From: Rugamonas violacea
Lineage (GTDB): Bacteria; Pseudomonadota; Gammaproteobacteria; Burkholderiales; Burkholderiaceae_D
Length of the DNA: 36,701 nt
Reading direction: 5' to 3'
Assembly: GCF_016461825.1 (NCBI RefSeq)
Contig: NZ_JAEMNU010000152.1
Span: forward strand, 1 to 36,701
The position numbers were made by a program, and so were the translations under genes. The notes beneath the pieces were generated by a model. The model had not been told where the DNA came from, made no database searches, and saw only the letters and a program-made list of their open reading frames with translations. Every line of letters starts with the position of its first letter. Position 1 is the first letter of the stretch. Shown piece after piece: positions 16,663 through 25,240 of this stretch.

Positions 16663-16794
16663 GTTCCTGGCCGGCAAGTAGTATGAATTACACAAAAATA
16701 AGGCTGGGCAAGGGTTTGCGCCGTGTGCGTGGCGAGCGCGGCGGCGCTAAAAACGCTACAATGCGGCTCGTAAATCGTTAGTCCGCCTGCCACC

Positions 16795-17751
16795 GTGTCG
16801 ACCCGTCCCCTACTTTCCGCAGCGCCCATCGGCGGCCTGCGCGCCGGCCTGCTGGCCGTGCTCTTGCACGCCGCGCCGGCCGCCTGGTCGCAGCCGAGCG
16901 CCGCGCCGGCGGCCGCGCCGGCGGCCGAACAAAGCGGCGCGGCGGGCGGCGCGGCGCCACAGTTGGCGCCGGGCGCGGCGCCGATCCGTTTCCTGCTGAC
17001 CTTCGACGACGGCCCCAGCGCCGCCGGCAGCGACAACCCGACCGAGCGCGTGCTGGCCACGCTGGCGCGCAACGGCCACCAGGACGGCATCAAGGCGGTG
17101 TTCTTCACGCAGACGCGGGCCTGGCACGGCGGCGGCACCGACATCGGCCGCCAGCTGATCCGCCGCGAGCACGCCGACGGCCATCTGGTCGCCTTCCACA
17201 GCGCCACGCCGCTGCACGCCAACCATCGCTTCATGAGTCCGGCCAAGCTGGAGGAAACGCTGCAACGCGGCGTCGACGACTTGAGCGGCCTGACCGGCCG
17301 CGCGCCGAGTTTGGTGCGGCCGCCGTTCTGGGCCTACGACGCCGACACGCTGGCCGCCTACCACCGACACGGCATGCAGATGCTGCTGACCGATCTGAAC
17401 GCCAACGACGGCAAGATCTACGGCATCAACTTCAGCTGGCACAAGCGCGCCAACATGCTGGCGCGGCTGGGCGAGACGCGGCGGCGCTGGGCCGCCGGCG
17501 CCATGGCCGCCGTGGACGGCAACACGCCGGTGGTGGTCACCTTCCACGACGTCAACGGCTACACGGCGCGCCACCTCGAGGAGTATTTGGGGATTTTGCT
17601 CGACGTGGCGCGCGAACTGGAGATGCCGCTCGCCGCCCGGCCCTTCTACGACCAGCGCGACGAGCTGGAACGGGCGGCGCTGGCCAGCACCGTGCGCAGC
17701 GGCGACCTGCGCCCGCCCCTGCCCGGCTTGTGGAACTGGCTGTGGCAATAG
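16795..17751 (+). CDS. polysaccharide deacetylase (NodB homology domain), secreted
   Basis: A 318-aa carbohydrate esterase family 4 protein. An N-terminal hydrophobic segment (about 14-32) is followed by an Ala/Pro-rich linker (33-65), then the NodB domain. Motif 1 is TFDDGPS (69-75; D71 base, D72 metal), motif 3 is RPPFWAYD (175-182) and the C-terminal motif is TFHDVNGYT (249-257). The metal-binding histidine motif is less regular than the usual HSxxH: H135 is followed by H141 and H144. Relatives N-deacetylate cell-wall or exopolysaccharide sugars outside the cell. The start is GTG at 16795; the ATG at 16761 is out of frame and soon stops. A TACAAT -10 lies at 16757-16762. Confidence 0.85.
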   Translation: MSTRPLLSAAPIGGLRAGLLAVLLHAAPAAWSQPSAAPAAAPAAEQSGAAGGAAPQLAPGAAPIRFLLTFDDGPSAAGSDNPTERVLATLARNGHQDGIKAVFFTQTRAWHGGGTDIGRQLIRREHADGHLVAFHSATPLHANHRFMSPAKLEETLQRGVDDLSGLTGRAPSLVRPPFWAYDADTLAAYHRHGMQMLLTDLNANDGKIYGINFSWHKRANMLARLGETRRRWAAGAMAAVDGNTPVVVTFHDVNGYTARHLEEYLGILLDVARELEMPLAARPFYDQRDELERAALASTVRSGDLRPPLPGLWNWLWQ

Positions 17752-17757
17752 CGCCAA

Positions 17758-17773
17758 GGCGGCCGGCGCCGCC
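17758..17773. terminator. GC hairpin between convergent genes
   Basis: GGCGGC (17758-17763) and GCCGCC (17768-17773) form a perfect 6-bp stem with a 4-base loop. It lies between the deacetylase stop (17751) and the DUF4410-like gene stop (17783). No T-tract follows on either strand, so termination is only possible, not shown. Confidence 0.3.
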
Positions 17774-17782
17774 CCACTGCGA

Positions 17783-18370
17783 TTACTTGAGTTTGACGGC
17801 CTTGTCGTCGGCGCCGGTCGGACCGCCGACGCTGTTTTCGTAGTTGGCGATGATGTAGCCGCTGGCCAGGTTGGCGATGCGGGTCAACATCAGGTTGTCG
17901 TGCACGCCGAACAGGAAGCCGGCGGCCATCGCGTCGGCGCGCTGGAAGAACTCCGGCGCGGCGACCACGTTGCCGCGCTGGTCGCGGATAGTCACGCGCA
18001 TCAACACGCCCGAGCTACCGGCCAAAGGTCCGAGCAGCACGCGCTTGGCGCCATGCTTGAATTGCATCTCTTCGACCACCGGCTCGATCACCAGCGTGCG
18101 GCCGTTGGCCGGCTTGCTGTTCCAGGTTGCCAGCGAGGCGGCCAGATCCAGCTTGATGTTGTCGTCGATCTTGGCCAGGCCGGACTGGTCGCCCCGGTAG
18201 CCATCCTTGAACACGGTCGGCTTCAACTCGATGCGGCCAAACGACGCGAACGCCTCCGCCGGCGGCGGGTTCTGGGTGGCCGAGGCCTTGATCTTGGTGG
18301 CGCAGCCCTGCAACAGGACCAGACCCAGCAAACCGGATACGAGCAGGATACGTTTCAACGCTTGATTCAT
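17783..18370 (-). CDS. DUF4410-like lipoprotein, 195 aa
   Basis: Signal peptide with lipobox LLQGC (C23), then a globular periplasmic domain. The C-terminal half is Gly/Ala-rich with a hydrophobic, possibly membrane-associated stretch (RADAMAAGFLFGVHDNLMLT). Lipoproteins of this look are commonly labelled DUF4410, with no assigned function. The ATG at 18370 has a GGGAAG ribosome site. It is separated from the pigment cluster by about 205 bases and has its own promoter candidate, so it is probably not part of the operon. Confidence 0.75.
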   Translation of the reverse strand: MNQALKRILLVSGLLGLVLLQGCATKIKASATQNPPPAEAFASFGRIELKPTVFKDGYRGDQSGLAKIDDNIKLDLAASLATWNSKPANGRTLVIEPVVEEMQFKHGAKRVLLGPLAGSSGVLMRVTIRDQRGNVVAAPEFFQRADAMAAGFLFGVHDNLMLTRIANLASGYIIANYENSVGGPTGADDKAVKLK

Positions 18371-18461
18371 CTTGATTCTTCCCTTTTAATTTTTAGTGTG
18401 CGCAGACAAGCGCCCGGCCAGGAGTCCGGTGGACCGTGCCGGCGACCGCAAAACACGGGCA

Positions 18462-18491
18462 TTTTATTAATGTTGCCCTACGGATATTAAT
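18462..18491 (-). promoter_or_regulatory. candidate promoter of the DUF4410-like gene
   Basis: Minus-strand TTAATA (18491-18486), an 18-base spacer and TAAAAT (18467-18462), in an AT-rich stretch about 95 bases before the ATG. Confidence 0.35.
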
Positions 18492-18546
18492 ACTATGCCA
18501 TATTTGATGCTTTTACGCATTATTTTCGGGCAATATCAGTGAATTA

Positions 18547-18568
18547 AAAGGGTCTCTCAGGGAACCCC
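18547..18568 (-). terminator. weak terminator-like hairpin after the pigment operon
   Basis: On the minus strand GGGTT pairs with GACCC (last pair G-T wobble) over an 8-base loop, followed by TTTTAATT. The stem is short. It lies 8 bases after the phosphopantetheinyl transferase stop, where the operon should end. Confidence 0.3.
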
Positions 18569-18575
18569 GGGCGCG

Positions 18576-19202
18576 CTACAGCGCGACGAGCTCGATGGAC
18601 GGCAGGTCGTCCAGCGGCCGCGCGCTGCACAGCACCACCGACAACTGGGCATGCGGCAGGACGATGCAGCTGGGCGCCGGGTCGCCGGGCGACTGGCCCA
18701 GCTTGATGCGCGCCTCCTGCTCGCTCCACAGGCGGTAGAACAGCGCCATCCGCTGCTCCGGCGCGGCGGCGCGCCAACGCGCGCGGGTGGCGTCGTCGAA
18801 GGTGTGCTCGGCCAGCGCCTCAAGGTCGCGCGCCGGGTCGGGCACCTCGATGTCGAGGCCCAGCGCGGTGTTGGCGCTGACGGCGCAGGCGACCCACTGG
18901 CCGCTGTGCGAAATGCTGAAGCCCGGCGCCGCGCCGTCCTTCGGCGCGGCCGGCTTGAGCAGGCGCGGTGCGCGGCCGGCCAGTTGCTCGAACAGCAGCG
19001 ACTCGGGGCTGCAGCCGAGCACCTCGGCCAGCGCCATCCTGAGCAGCGTGCGGCCGATCAGGAACTGGCGCTGGCGGTGCGGCCGGACGAAGCCGCGATG
19101 CCGCGCCGCCTCGCCCGCGCTGAGCCAGGCCAGGCCCTTGACCAGGGCGGCGTCGCCGATGTTGGCGCTGTCGGCCAGGTAAACCCGCGCTTGGGCGCTC
19201 AT
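18576..19202 (-). CDS. 4'-phosphopantetheinyl transferase (Sfp/Gsp family)
   Basis: A 208-aa enzyme expected to transfer phosphopantetheine from CoA to the serines of the cluster ACPs (apeE S39, apeF S45). The family motifs are SISHS (96-100), GLDIE (115-119, metal ligands D117 and E119) and WSEQEARIK (159-167; canonical WxxKEAxxK, with Gln in place of the first Lys). The ATG at 19202 lies 5 bases after the stop of the small secreted protein gene, so they are co-transcribed. A longer open frame begins inside that gene and is not preferred. A dedicated activator inside the cluster suggests the pathway is self-contained. Confidence 0.9.
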   Translation of the reverse strand: MSAQARVYLADSANIGDAALVKGLAWLSAGEAARHRGFVRPHRQRQFLIGRTLLRMALAEVLGCSPESLLFEQLAGRAPRLLKPAAPKDGAAPGFSISHSGQWVACAVSANTALGLDIEVPDPARDLEALAEHTFDDATRARWRAAAPEQRMALFYRLWSEQEARIKLGQSPGDPAPSCIVLPHAQLSVVLCSARPLDDLPSIELVAL

Positions 19203-19207
19203 CTGGA

Positions 19208-19660
19208 TTACTTGGCCAATTTGACGAAATCGCCCTTCAGCGCCACCCCGGACATGATGGCGCCTTCGTGGCACTCGAACTCGGTCTGGCTCGACACCAC
19301 CTTCTCCTTGAAATTGCTGACGATGTTGATCACCGCGTCGGCACCGACCTCGTTGGCACGCTTCTGCAGCGCCAGCATGGCCGACAGGAAGACCCAGTTG
19401 CAGGACTTTTCGGCCGTCTTGCCGAAGGCGTTGGTGCGCAGACTGGTCTTGTCGCTGGTGATCTTCCTGGCCACGGACGGCGTCGGCTGGTCGCCGAAAT
19501 AGAATTTGACCGAGTCGCCGAGGCGCGACTGCGCGTCGTTGGCGGCCATGGCGGCGGCGATCGGCAGCATCAACGCCGTGTCGGCGGCCCGCGCCGGCAG
19601 GGCGACGGCCAGCGTCGACAGCGAGGCGGCCAGCATGGCGGTGGAAATCAGTTTATTCAT
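19208..19660 (-). CDS. small secreted protein, YbjQ/RcsF-like, pigment-cluster associated
   Basis: A 150-aa protein with a Sec signal peptide (cleavage after ALPARA, about residue 25). The mature part carries two cysteines (in KSCNW and FECHE) and the segment RANEVGADAVINI, which resembles the conserved core of YbjQ/RcsF-type proteins. Proteins of this type in such clusters are sometimes mislabelled as excinuclease subunits. The function is unknown; a periplasmic role in pigment transport is possible. A ribosome site AAGGA precedes the ATG. It lies 53 bases after apeR, the longest gap in the cluster, so a secondary promoter here (CATAAT near 19690) cannot be excluded. Confidence 0.75.
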   Translation of the reverse strand: MNKLISTAMLAASLSTLAVALPARAADTALMLPIAAAMAANDAQSRLGDSVKFYFGDQPTPSVARKITSDKTSLRTNAFGKTAEKSCNWVFLSAMLALQKRANEVGADAVINIVSNFKEKVVSSQTEFECHEGAIMSGVALKGDFVKLAK

Positions 19661-19713
19661 TTTCGGTCCTTATGGTTTAGGGAACATTATGCACTGCGCC
19701 ACACTTTTTGCGC

Positions 19714-20949
19714 TCACGCCTCGCGCCAACGCTTGAAAATCAAGGAGGTGTTGATGCCGCCGAAGGCGAAATTGTTCGACATGACGTACTCGCACTGCAG
19801 TTCACGGCCGCTGCCGGTGATGTAGTCGAGCGGCGCGCACTGCGGGTCGACCTGTTCTAGGTTGATGGTCGGGGCGAACCAGCCCTCGCGCATCATCTCG
19901 ATGCTGATCCAGGCCTCCAACGCGCCGCAGGCGCCCAGCGTGTGGCCCATGTAGCTCTTCAGGGAACTGATCGGCGTGGCGCCGCCGAACACCGCCAGCG
20001 TCGCCTGCGACTCGGCGATGTCGCCTTGCTGGGTGCCGGTGCCGTGGGCGTTGATGTAGCCGATGTCGGCCGGCCGCAAGCCGGCGTCGGCCAGCGCCAG
20101 GCGCATGGCCCGCTGCATCGTCAGCGGATTGGGCTGGGTGACGTGGCAACCGTCGCTGTTGGTGCCGAAGCCGACCAGCTCGGCGTGGATGGTGGCGCCG
20201 CGCGCCTGGGCGTGGCCGCACTCCTCCAGGATCAGGCAGCCGGCGCCCTCGCCGATCACCAGGCCGTCGCGGCCGCCGTCGAAGGGACGCGGCGTGGTGT
20301 GGCCGGCGTCGTTGCGGGTGCTGGTGGCGAACAGGGTGTCGAACACCGCCGCCTCGGTGGCGCACAGCTCCTCGGCGCCGCCGGCCACCATCGCCGTCTG
20401 CTTGCCGCTGCCGATGGCCTCGTAGGCGTAGCCGATGCCCTGGCTGCCCGAGGTGCAGGCGCTGGAGGTGGTGATGACGCGCCCGGTCAGGCCGAAGAAC
20501 ACGCCGATGTTGACCGGCGCCGTGTGCGCCATCATCTTGATGTAGGTGGTGGCGTTGATGCCCTTGGTGCTGCGCTCCTCCATCATGCGGCCGAAGTCGC
20601 CGATGGCGCTCGGCGTGCCGGCCGAGGAGCCGAAGGAGACGCCCATCTCGCCGCTCTTGAGCAGCGCATGTTCGAGCAGGCCGGCGTCCCCCAGCGCCAG
20701 CTCGCTGGCGCGGGTGGCCATCAGCGCGACGCGGCCCATGCTGCGCACCGCCTTGCGGTTGTAGCGTTCGGTCAGCTCGAACGGCGCGGCCGGCGCGCCC
20801 AACTGGGTGTTCAGGCCCTCGTAGTCGGCCCATGCGGCCATGCGCACCACGGCGTTGCGGCGCTCGCCCAGGCGGGCGCGGATGGTCGGCCAGTCGTTGC
20901 CGATCGGGCTGATGCCGGCCATGCCGGTGACGACGACGCGGCGGCTCAT
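19714..20949 (-). CDS. apeR: beta-ketoacyl-ACP synthase ApeR (FabF-like)
   Basis: A 411-aa complete ketosynthase. The active-site cysteine is C165 in TTSSACTSGSQG and the two histidines are H302 (NAHGTGTQQGD) and H336 (KSYMGHTLGA). In characterised aryl polyene systems the stand-alone KS ApeR acts as a homodimer, probably in early elongation. The start ATG at 20949 overlaps the apeQ stop by ATGA. The apparent longer frame upstream is only an alternative reading of apeQ. It is the last core PKS gene, followed by the small secreted protein and the phosphopantetheinyl transferase. Confidence 0.92.
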   Translation of the reverse strand: MSRRVVVTGMAGISPIGNDWPTIRARLGERRNAVVRMAAWADYEGLNTQLGAPAAPFELTERYNRKAVRSMGRVALMATRASELALGDAGLLEHALLKSGEMGVSFGSSAGTPSAIGDFGRMMEERSTKGINATTYIKMMAHTAPVNIGVFFGLTGRVITTSSACTSGSQGIGYAYEAIGSGKQTAMVAGGAEELCATEAAVFDTLFATSTRNDAGHTTPRPFDGGRDGLVIGEGAGCLILEECGHAQARGATIHAELVGFGTNSDGCHVTQPNPLTMQRAMRLALADAGLRPADIGYINAHGTGTQQGDIAESQATLAVFGGATPISSLKSYMGHTLGACGALEAWISIEMMREGWFAPTINLEQVDPQCAPLDYITGSGRELQCEYVMSNNFAFGGINTSLIFKRWREA

Positions 20950-21683
20950 GCCATGCCGCCGTTGACGGAGATGACCTGGCGGGTGATGTAGCCGGCCTCC
21001 TCGCCGATCAGGAAGCTGACGGCGGCGGCGACCTCCTCGGGCTGGCCGACGCGGCGCGCCGGGATCAGCTTCAAGGCTTCGTCGAGCGGCACCTCGCCGA
21101 TCATGTCGGTCTCGATCAGGCCCGGGGCGACGCAGTTGACGGTGATGGCGCGCTTGGCCAGCTCCAGCGCCAGCGCCTTGGTGGCGCCGATGATGCCGGC
21201 CTTGGCGGCGCTGTAGTTGACCTGGCCACGGTTGCCGATCAGGCCGGAGACCGAGGCCAGGGTGACGATGCGGCCCGGCTTGCGGCGCTGCACCAGCGGC
21301 ATCACCAGCGGATTGAGCACGTTGTAGAAGCCGTCCAGATTGGTCTGCAGGACGATGTCCCAATCCTCGCCGGACATGGCCGGGAAGGCGTTGTCGCGCG
21401 CCACGCCGGCGTTGCACACCACGCCGTAGTAGCAGCCGTGGGCGGCGATGTCGGCCTCCAGCGCGGCCGCCGTGGCGGCGCGGTCGGCGATGTCGAACTG
21501 CAGCACGCGGCAGGCGCGGCCCAGCGCCGCGATCTGTTGGGCCACCGCCTCGGCCTCGGCGCGTTGGCTGCGGCAGTGCAGCACCACGTCATAGCCGTCG
21601 CGCGCCAGGCGCAGGGCGATGGCCTTGCCGATGCCGCGCGACGATCCCGTCACCAACACGCTCATGGATTTATTCTGATTCAT
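20946..21683 (-). CDS. apeQ: 3-ketoacyl-ACP reductase ApeQ (FabG-like)
   Basis: A 245-aa short-chain dehydrogenase/reductase. The NADP-binding TGSSRGIG is at 12-19, CNAG at 90-93 and the catalytic triad is S144, Y157 and K161 (in NYSAAKAG). The C-terminus ISVNGGMA is typical of FabG. It reduces the beta-keto group in each polyene extension cycle. It overlaps both neighbours (apeP and apeR) by 4 bases (ATGA), so the three are translationally coupled. Confidence 0.93.
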   Translation of the reverse strand: MNQNKSMSVLVTGSSRGIGKAIALRLARDGYDVVLHCRSQRAEAEAVAQQIAALGRACRVLQFDIADRAATAAALEADIAAHGCYYGVVCNAGVARDNAFPAMSGEDWDIVLQTNLDGFYNVLNPLVMPLVQRRKPGRIVTLASVSGLIGNRGQVNYSAAKAGIIGATKALALELAKRAITVNCVAPGLIETDMIGEVPLDEALKLIPARRVGQPEEVAAAVSFLIGEEAGYITRQVISVNGGMA

Positions 21684-22192
21684 ACCGCACTTCCGTCCTT
21701 GAGAAATTCATTTACATTTTTGGGCTGGAACACCGTCACGGTGGCCGTCGCCAAGGTTATTGCGCCGGCCGGCGGCGCCGAGCCGGCGGCGTCGATCCTG
21801 CATTCGAAGGCGGCCAGGCCGTTCTCGCCCTGCAGCGCGCGGTGCACATGCACCCGCAGCACGCTGCCCGGCGCGAAGCTGGCGCAGGCCGCCTCGTACT
21901 TGCGGCTGCCCAGCAGGAAGCCGACCTTGACCGGCTCGCCGCGCCGCAGCGCGTGCCAGCCGGCGTGGGCGGCGATGGCTTGCGCCATGTATTCGATGCC
22001 GACCCAGGCGCCGACGCCGTCGGCGCCGCACAGCATGCTGCCGGCGTGGATGCCCACCTCGGCGCACAGGTTGTCGTCGTCGGCGCTGAGCACGCGGTCG
22101 AGCAGCACCATCTGGCCGGAGTGCGGCAGCAGGCTTGCCGGCGGCGGGAACACTGCGCCGTCCATGGTTGCCTTTTCCATCTGGTCCGTCAT
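21680..22192 (-). CDS. apeP: 3-hydroxyacyl-ACP dehydratase ApeP (hotdog fold)
   Basis: A 170-aa hotdog-fold dehydratase. The N-terminal LLPHSGQMVLLDRV is the FabA/FabZ-like opening, and the central helix contains VGIEYMAQAIAAHAG with the catalytic-type glutamate. In described systems ApeP pairs with ApeI as a heterodimer, with complementary catalytic residues; the ApeI half here is the C-terminal domain of the apeH fusion. It removes water to leave the trans double bonds of the polyene. The ATG at 22192 overlaps the apeO stop by ATGA; a longer upstream frame is not used. Confidence 0.88.
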   Translation of the reverse strand: MTDQMEKATMDGAVFPPPASLLPHSGQMVLLDRVLSADDDNLCAEVGIHAGSMLCGADGVGAWVGIEYMAQAIAAHAGWHALRRGEPVKVGFLLGSRKYEAACASFAPGSVLRVHVHRALQGENGLAAFECRIDAAGSAPPAGAITLATATVTVFQPKNVNEFLKDGSAV

Positions 22193-23382
22193 GCCGTGCG
22201 CCCCAGCAGCAGCACCGCGTTGGAACCGCCGAAGGCGAAGGAATTGCTCAGCGCCCAGCGCAGCGGCCGGCCCAGCGCGGCGCCGCGCGGCACCAGCTTG
22301 AGCGCCGGCAGCGCGCTGTCGGCGGCGCCGTCCCACAGGTGCGGCGGCAGCTTGCCGTCCGGGTTATCGTCCTGCATGGCCAGCCAGCACAGCGCGGCCT
22401 CGATGGCCGCCGCCGCCCCCAGCGTGTGGCCGGTGAAGGGCTTGGTCGAACTGACCGGCACCGTGGCGCCGAACAACTCGGCGATCACGCGCGACTCCAT
22501 GGCGTCGTTCTGCGGCGTGGCCGTGCCGTGCATGTTGATGTAGTCGATCTGCCGCGGCGCCACGCCGGCGCGCGCCAGGGCCTGCGTCATCGCCAGGCGG
22601 GCGCCAACGCCGCTCGGGTCGGGCGCCGAGATGTGGTGGCCGTCGGACGACTCGCCCCAACCACACAGCGCCACGGCGGCCGGTTCGCGGCTCATCAGGA
22701 ACAGCGCCGCGCCCTCGCCGATGTTGATGCCGTTGCGCCGAACGCTCATCGGATTGCACTGCGCCGCGCTGACCGATTCGAGCGCGCCGAAGCCGGCCAC
22801 GGTGAAGGCGCACAGCGCGTCGACGCCGCCGGTCAGCACGGCGTCGCACAGGCCCATCTTGATCAGGCGCGCCGCGCTGGCCATCGCCTTGGCGCTCGAC
22901 GAGCAGGCGCTCGAATGCACATACGCCGGCCCGGCCACGCCCAGCTCGGCCGCCAACATCGCGGCGGGCGAGCCCATCTCCTGCTGGCCGTAGTGGAAGT
23001 CGGCCGGCAGGCCGCCCTGTTCGACCTGGTGGCGGATCGCCCGCTCCGTCTCGGCGATGCCGGAGGTGCTGGTGCCGACCACCACGCCGACCCGGTCGGC
23101 GCCGTAGCGGGCGATGGCTTCGTCCAGCGCCGGGCGGATCTGCGCCAGCGCGGCCAGCGCCAGCGCGTTGTTGCGGCTGCGCTGGGACGGCGGCAGATGC
23201 TCGACCGACGGCAGCGCGCCCAGCACACGGCCCAGCGGCAGCGCGCGCGCGGCCGACCAGGCGTCGCTCATGGCGATGCCGCTGGCGCCGTCGAACAGGC
23301 GCGCCTTGACCTGCGCGTGGCTGTCGCCGAGCGCGCAGACCAGGCCGCAAGCGTTCAAATAATAGGTACTCGGGTCCACCAT
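22189..23382 (-). CDS. apeO: beta-ketoacyl-ACP synthase ApeO (type II PKS ketosynthase)
   Basis: A 397-aa catalytically complete KS. Cysteine C160 is in HSSACSSSAKA, histidines are H285 (NMHGTATPQND) and H319 (FTGHTLGAA). In the characterised pathway ApeO pairs with the chain-length-factor-like ApeC to elongate the aryl starter with malonyl units. I use the ATG at 23382; the frame also opens at a TTG (23391) that overlaps the stop of the DUF3261 gene. Gene order apeO-P-Q-R matches described aryl polyene clusters. Confidence 0.92.
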   Translation of the reverse strand: MVDPSTYYLNACGLVCALGDSHAQVKARLFDGASGIAMSDAWSAARALPLGRVLGALPSVEHLPPSQRSRNNALALAALAQIRPALDEAIARYGADRVGVVVGTSTSGIAETERAIRHQVEQGGLPADFHYGQQEMGSPAAMLAAELGVAGPAYVHSSACSSSAKAMASAARLIKMGLCDAVLTGGVDALCAFTVAGFGALESVSAAQCNPMSVRRNGINIGEGAALFLMSREPAAVALCGWGESSDGHHISAPDPSGVGARLAMTQALARAGVAPRQIDYINMHGTATPQNDAMESRVIAELFGATVPVSSTKPFTGHTLGAAAAIEAALCWLAMQDDNPDGKLPPHLWDGAADSALPALKLVPRGAALGRPLRWALSNSFAFGGSNAVLLLGRTA

Positions 23383-23387
23383 CAGCC

Positions 23388-23996
23388 TCAATCGGTAGTC
23401 GGCGCGAACTGGATCGTCAGCCGGTAATGATAACGCAGGTTCTCCAGCGTCACGGTGCCGCTCCAGCGCGGTTGGCCGCTATAGTCGATCAACATGATCG
23501 GCTGCCCGTCCAGATACAGGGTGCGGCGCGCGCCCTGCTCGGCGATGCGCCAGCCGGCCGGCAGCGCGGCGGCGATGGCCTCGGCCGGCCACAGGGTCAG
23601 CTGCATGTCCTCCAGCACGTCCTCGGCGCGCACCTGCGCGGGCAGCATCAGGTGGCGCCAGGAGCTCAGCTCCTTGCCGTCGTAACGCAGCGTCAGCACG
23701 CGCTGGCCGAAGGCCAGGCCGACCATGTCGAGCGCCTCCGGTTCGACCTGCAGGGCGACGTCGAGCTCGTCGATGCGGCCGTTGCGCTCGACCTTCAAGT
23801 GCTGCTCGACGCTGATGGCGGCGCCCAGCGCGGCCGGCGCCAGCTTCAAGCCCAAGCGGGCCTGCGGCGGCGGTGCGCTGGCGCAGCCGGCCAACGCCAG
23901 CGCCATGGCCAGCGCGGCCGCCGGCAGCGCGGCCCGCGCCGCGCGGGAAGCCGCCGCGTTCAGCGCTTTCCGCGACCGGCTCAAGTCGGTGTGCAC
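23388..23996 (-). CDS. DUF3261-type lipoprotein, pigment cluster (ApeN position)
   Basis: About 202 aa. A long Ala-rich signal segment leads to the lipobox ALAGC, then a beta-rich domain in which LYLDGQPIMLIDYSGQPRWSGTVTLEN near the end shows alternating hydrophobic strands (given in part). It resembles the DUF3261 lipoproteins regularly found next to the exporter in aryl polyene clusters and is probably an outer-membrane partner in pigment export. The start is uncertain: GTG at 23996 overlaps the flavoprotein gene by 16 bases, while TTG at 23984 gives a 4-base overlap (TTGA). Both lead into the same signal peptide. Confidence 0.78.
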   Translation of the reverse strand: MHTDLSRSRKALNAAASRAARAALPAAALAMALALAGCASAPPPQARLGLKLAPAALGAAISVEQHLKVERNGRIDELDVALQVEPEALDMVGLAFGQRVLTLRYDGKELSSWRHLMLPAQVRAEDVLEDMQLTLWPAEAIAAALPAGWRIAEQGARRTLYLDGQPIMLIDYSGQPRWSGTVTLENLRYHYRLTIQFAPTTD

Positions 23997-25240
23997 AAGG
24001 CCTCCAGCGCGGCCAGGCGGCGCGGCGTCTCCTTGACGAAGGGATTGCTTTGGTCCCAGGCGTAGCCGGCCAAAATCGACGAGATCATGCGCTTGACCTC
24101 GGGCTGCTGCTTGTCGTGGAAGATGATGCGTTGGAAGCCACCGGCATACCAGGATTCGACGAAGGCGCGGAAGGTGTCGACGCCCTTGCGCAACGGCGCG
24201 CCGAAGTCGGCCTGCCAATCCACCGTCTCGCCGGCGAACTGGCGCTGCAGCGCGGCCGCCGCCAGGCTGGCCGATTTGAAGGCGATGGTCACGCCGGACG
24301 AGAACACCGGGTCGAGGAACTCGCCGGCGTTACCCAGCAAGGCGTAGCCCGGCCCCCACAATTTTTCCACGTTGGCCGAATAGCCGACGATCTGGCGCGC
24401 CGGCGTGTCCCACTTGGCCTCGGCCAGCAACGCCAGCAGCGACGGCTCCTCGCCGACGATGGCCCGCAGGCGCTCGGTCGGCGTGCCCTGGTACTGGTCG
24501 AGGAAGCTGGTTTCGGCCACCACACCGAGCGAGCAGCGGCCGCCGGCGAAGGGGATGGTCCAGAACCAAACGTCGCAGTGCTTGGGGTGGACGGTGACGC
24601 GGATCTTGTTGCGGTCGAAGCCGGCGCCACGGATGCCGTCCTCGATGTGGGTGAAGATGGCGCCGCGCACCGGGAAGTTGGACGGCGTTTCCAGCTTGAG
24701 CAAACGCGGCAGAACACGGCCGAAACCGCTGGCGTCGAGGATGAAGCCGGCGTCGACCTGGTAGTTGGCGCCGTCCGGGGCCTTGACGGTGACGCGCGAG
24801 CCGCCCTGCGGCCGCGCCAGTTCGACGTCGAGCACCTCGTGGCGGTAGCGCACCTCGGCGCCGAAGCGCTCGGCCTCCTTGGCCAGCACGTGGTCGAAGT
24901 CGGCGCGCTGCACCTGGTAGGTGGTGCCCCAACCGGCCGAGTGCTTGTCGCGGAAATCGAAGTCGGTGTAGCAGCCGTCGCGCATGAAGGCGGCGCCGTT
25001 CTTGAACTGGAAGCCGGCCTCCACCACCGCCTTCAGCATGCCGGCCTGCTCCAGGTAGGCCATGCTTTGCGGTAGCAGGCTCTCGCCGATCGAGAAGCGC
25101 GGGAACTGCTCGCGCTCGATCACCAGCACCTGGCGGCCCTGCTGGCGCAGCAGGGCGGCGGCGACGGCGCCGGCCGGGCCGGCGCCGATGATGAGGATCT
25201 CAACCTGTTGTGGCACAGGCGTGTGCAAGCTTTCAGTCAT
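23981..25240 (-). CDS. FAD-dependent oxidoreductase, tryptophan-halogenase-like
   Basis: A 419-aa flavoprotein. The dinucleotide-binding motif IIGAGPAG is at 17-24, IGESLLP at 51-57, and GNAGEFLDPVFSSG at 303-316 corresponds to the second FAD signature. Two residues point to flavin-dependent halogenases: K80 in FKNGAAF, which lines up with their catalytic lysine, and WFWTIP (225-230), matching their WxWxIP motif. Such enzymes form HOCl or HOBr that is guided to an aromatic substrate. Plain monooxygenase activity on the aryl head is the alternative, since related oxidoreductases share much of this pattern. The ATG at 25240 overlaps the exporter stop by 8 bases (ATGACTGA). Confidence 0.82.
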   Translation of the reverse strand: MTESLHTPVPQQVEILIIGAGPAGAVAAALLRQQGRQVLVIEREQFPRFSIGESLLPQSMAYLEQAGMLKAVVEAGFQFKNGAAFMRDGCYTDFDFRDKHSAGWGTTYQVQRADFDHVLAKEAERFGAEVRYRHEVLDVELARPQGGSRVTVKAPDGANYQVDAGFILDASGFGRVLPRLLKLETPSNFPVRGAIFTHIEDGIRGAGFDRNKIRVTVHPKHCDVWFWTIPFAGGRCSLGVVAETSFLDQYQGTPTERLRAIVGEEPSLLALLAEAKWDTPARQIVGYSANVEKLWGPGYALLGNAGEFLDPVFSSGVTIAFKSASLAAAALQRQFAGETVDWQADFGAPLRKGVDTFRAFVESWYAGGFQRIIFHDKQQPEVKRMISSILAGYAWDQSNPFVKETPRRLAALEALCTPT

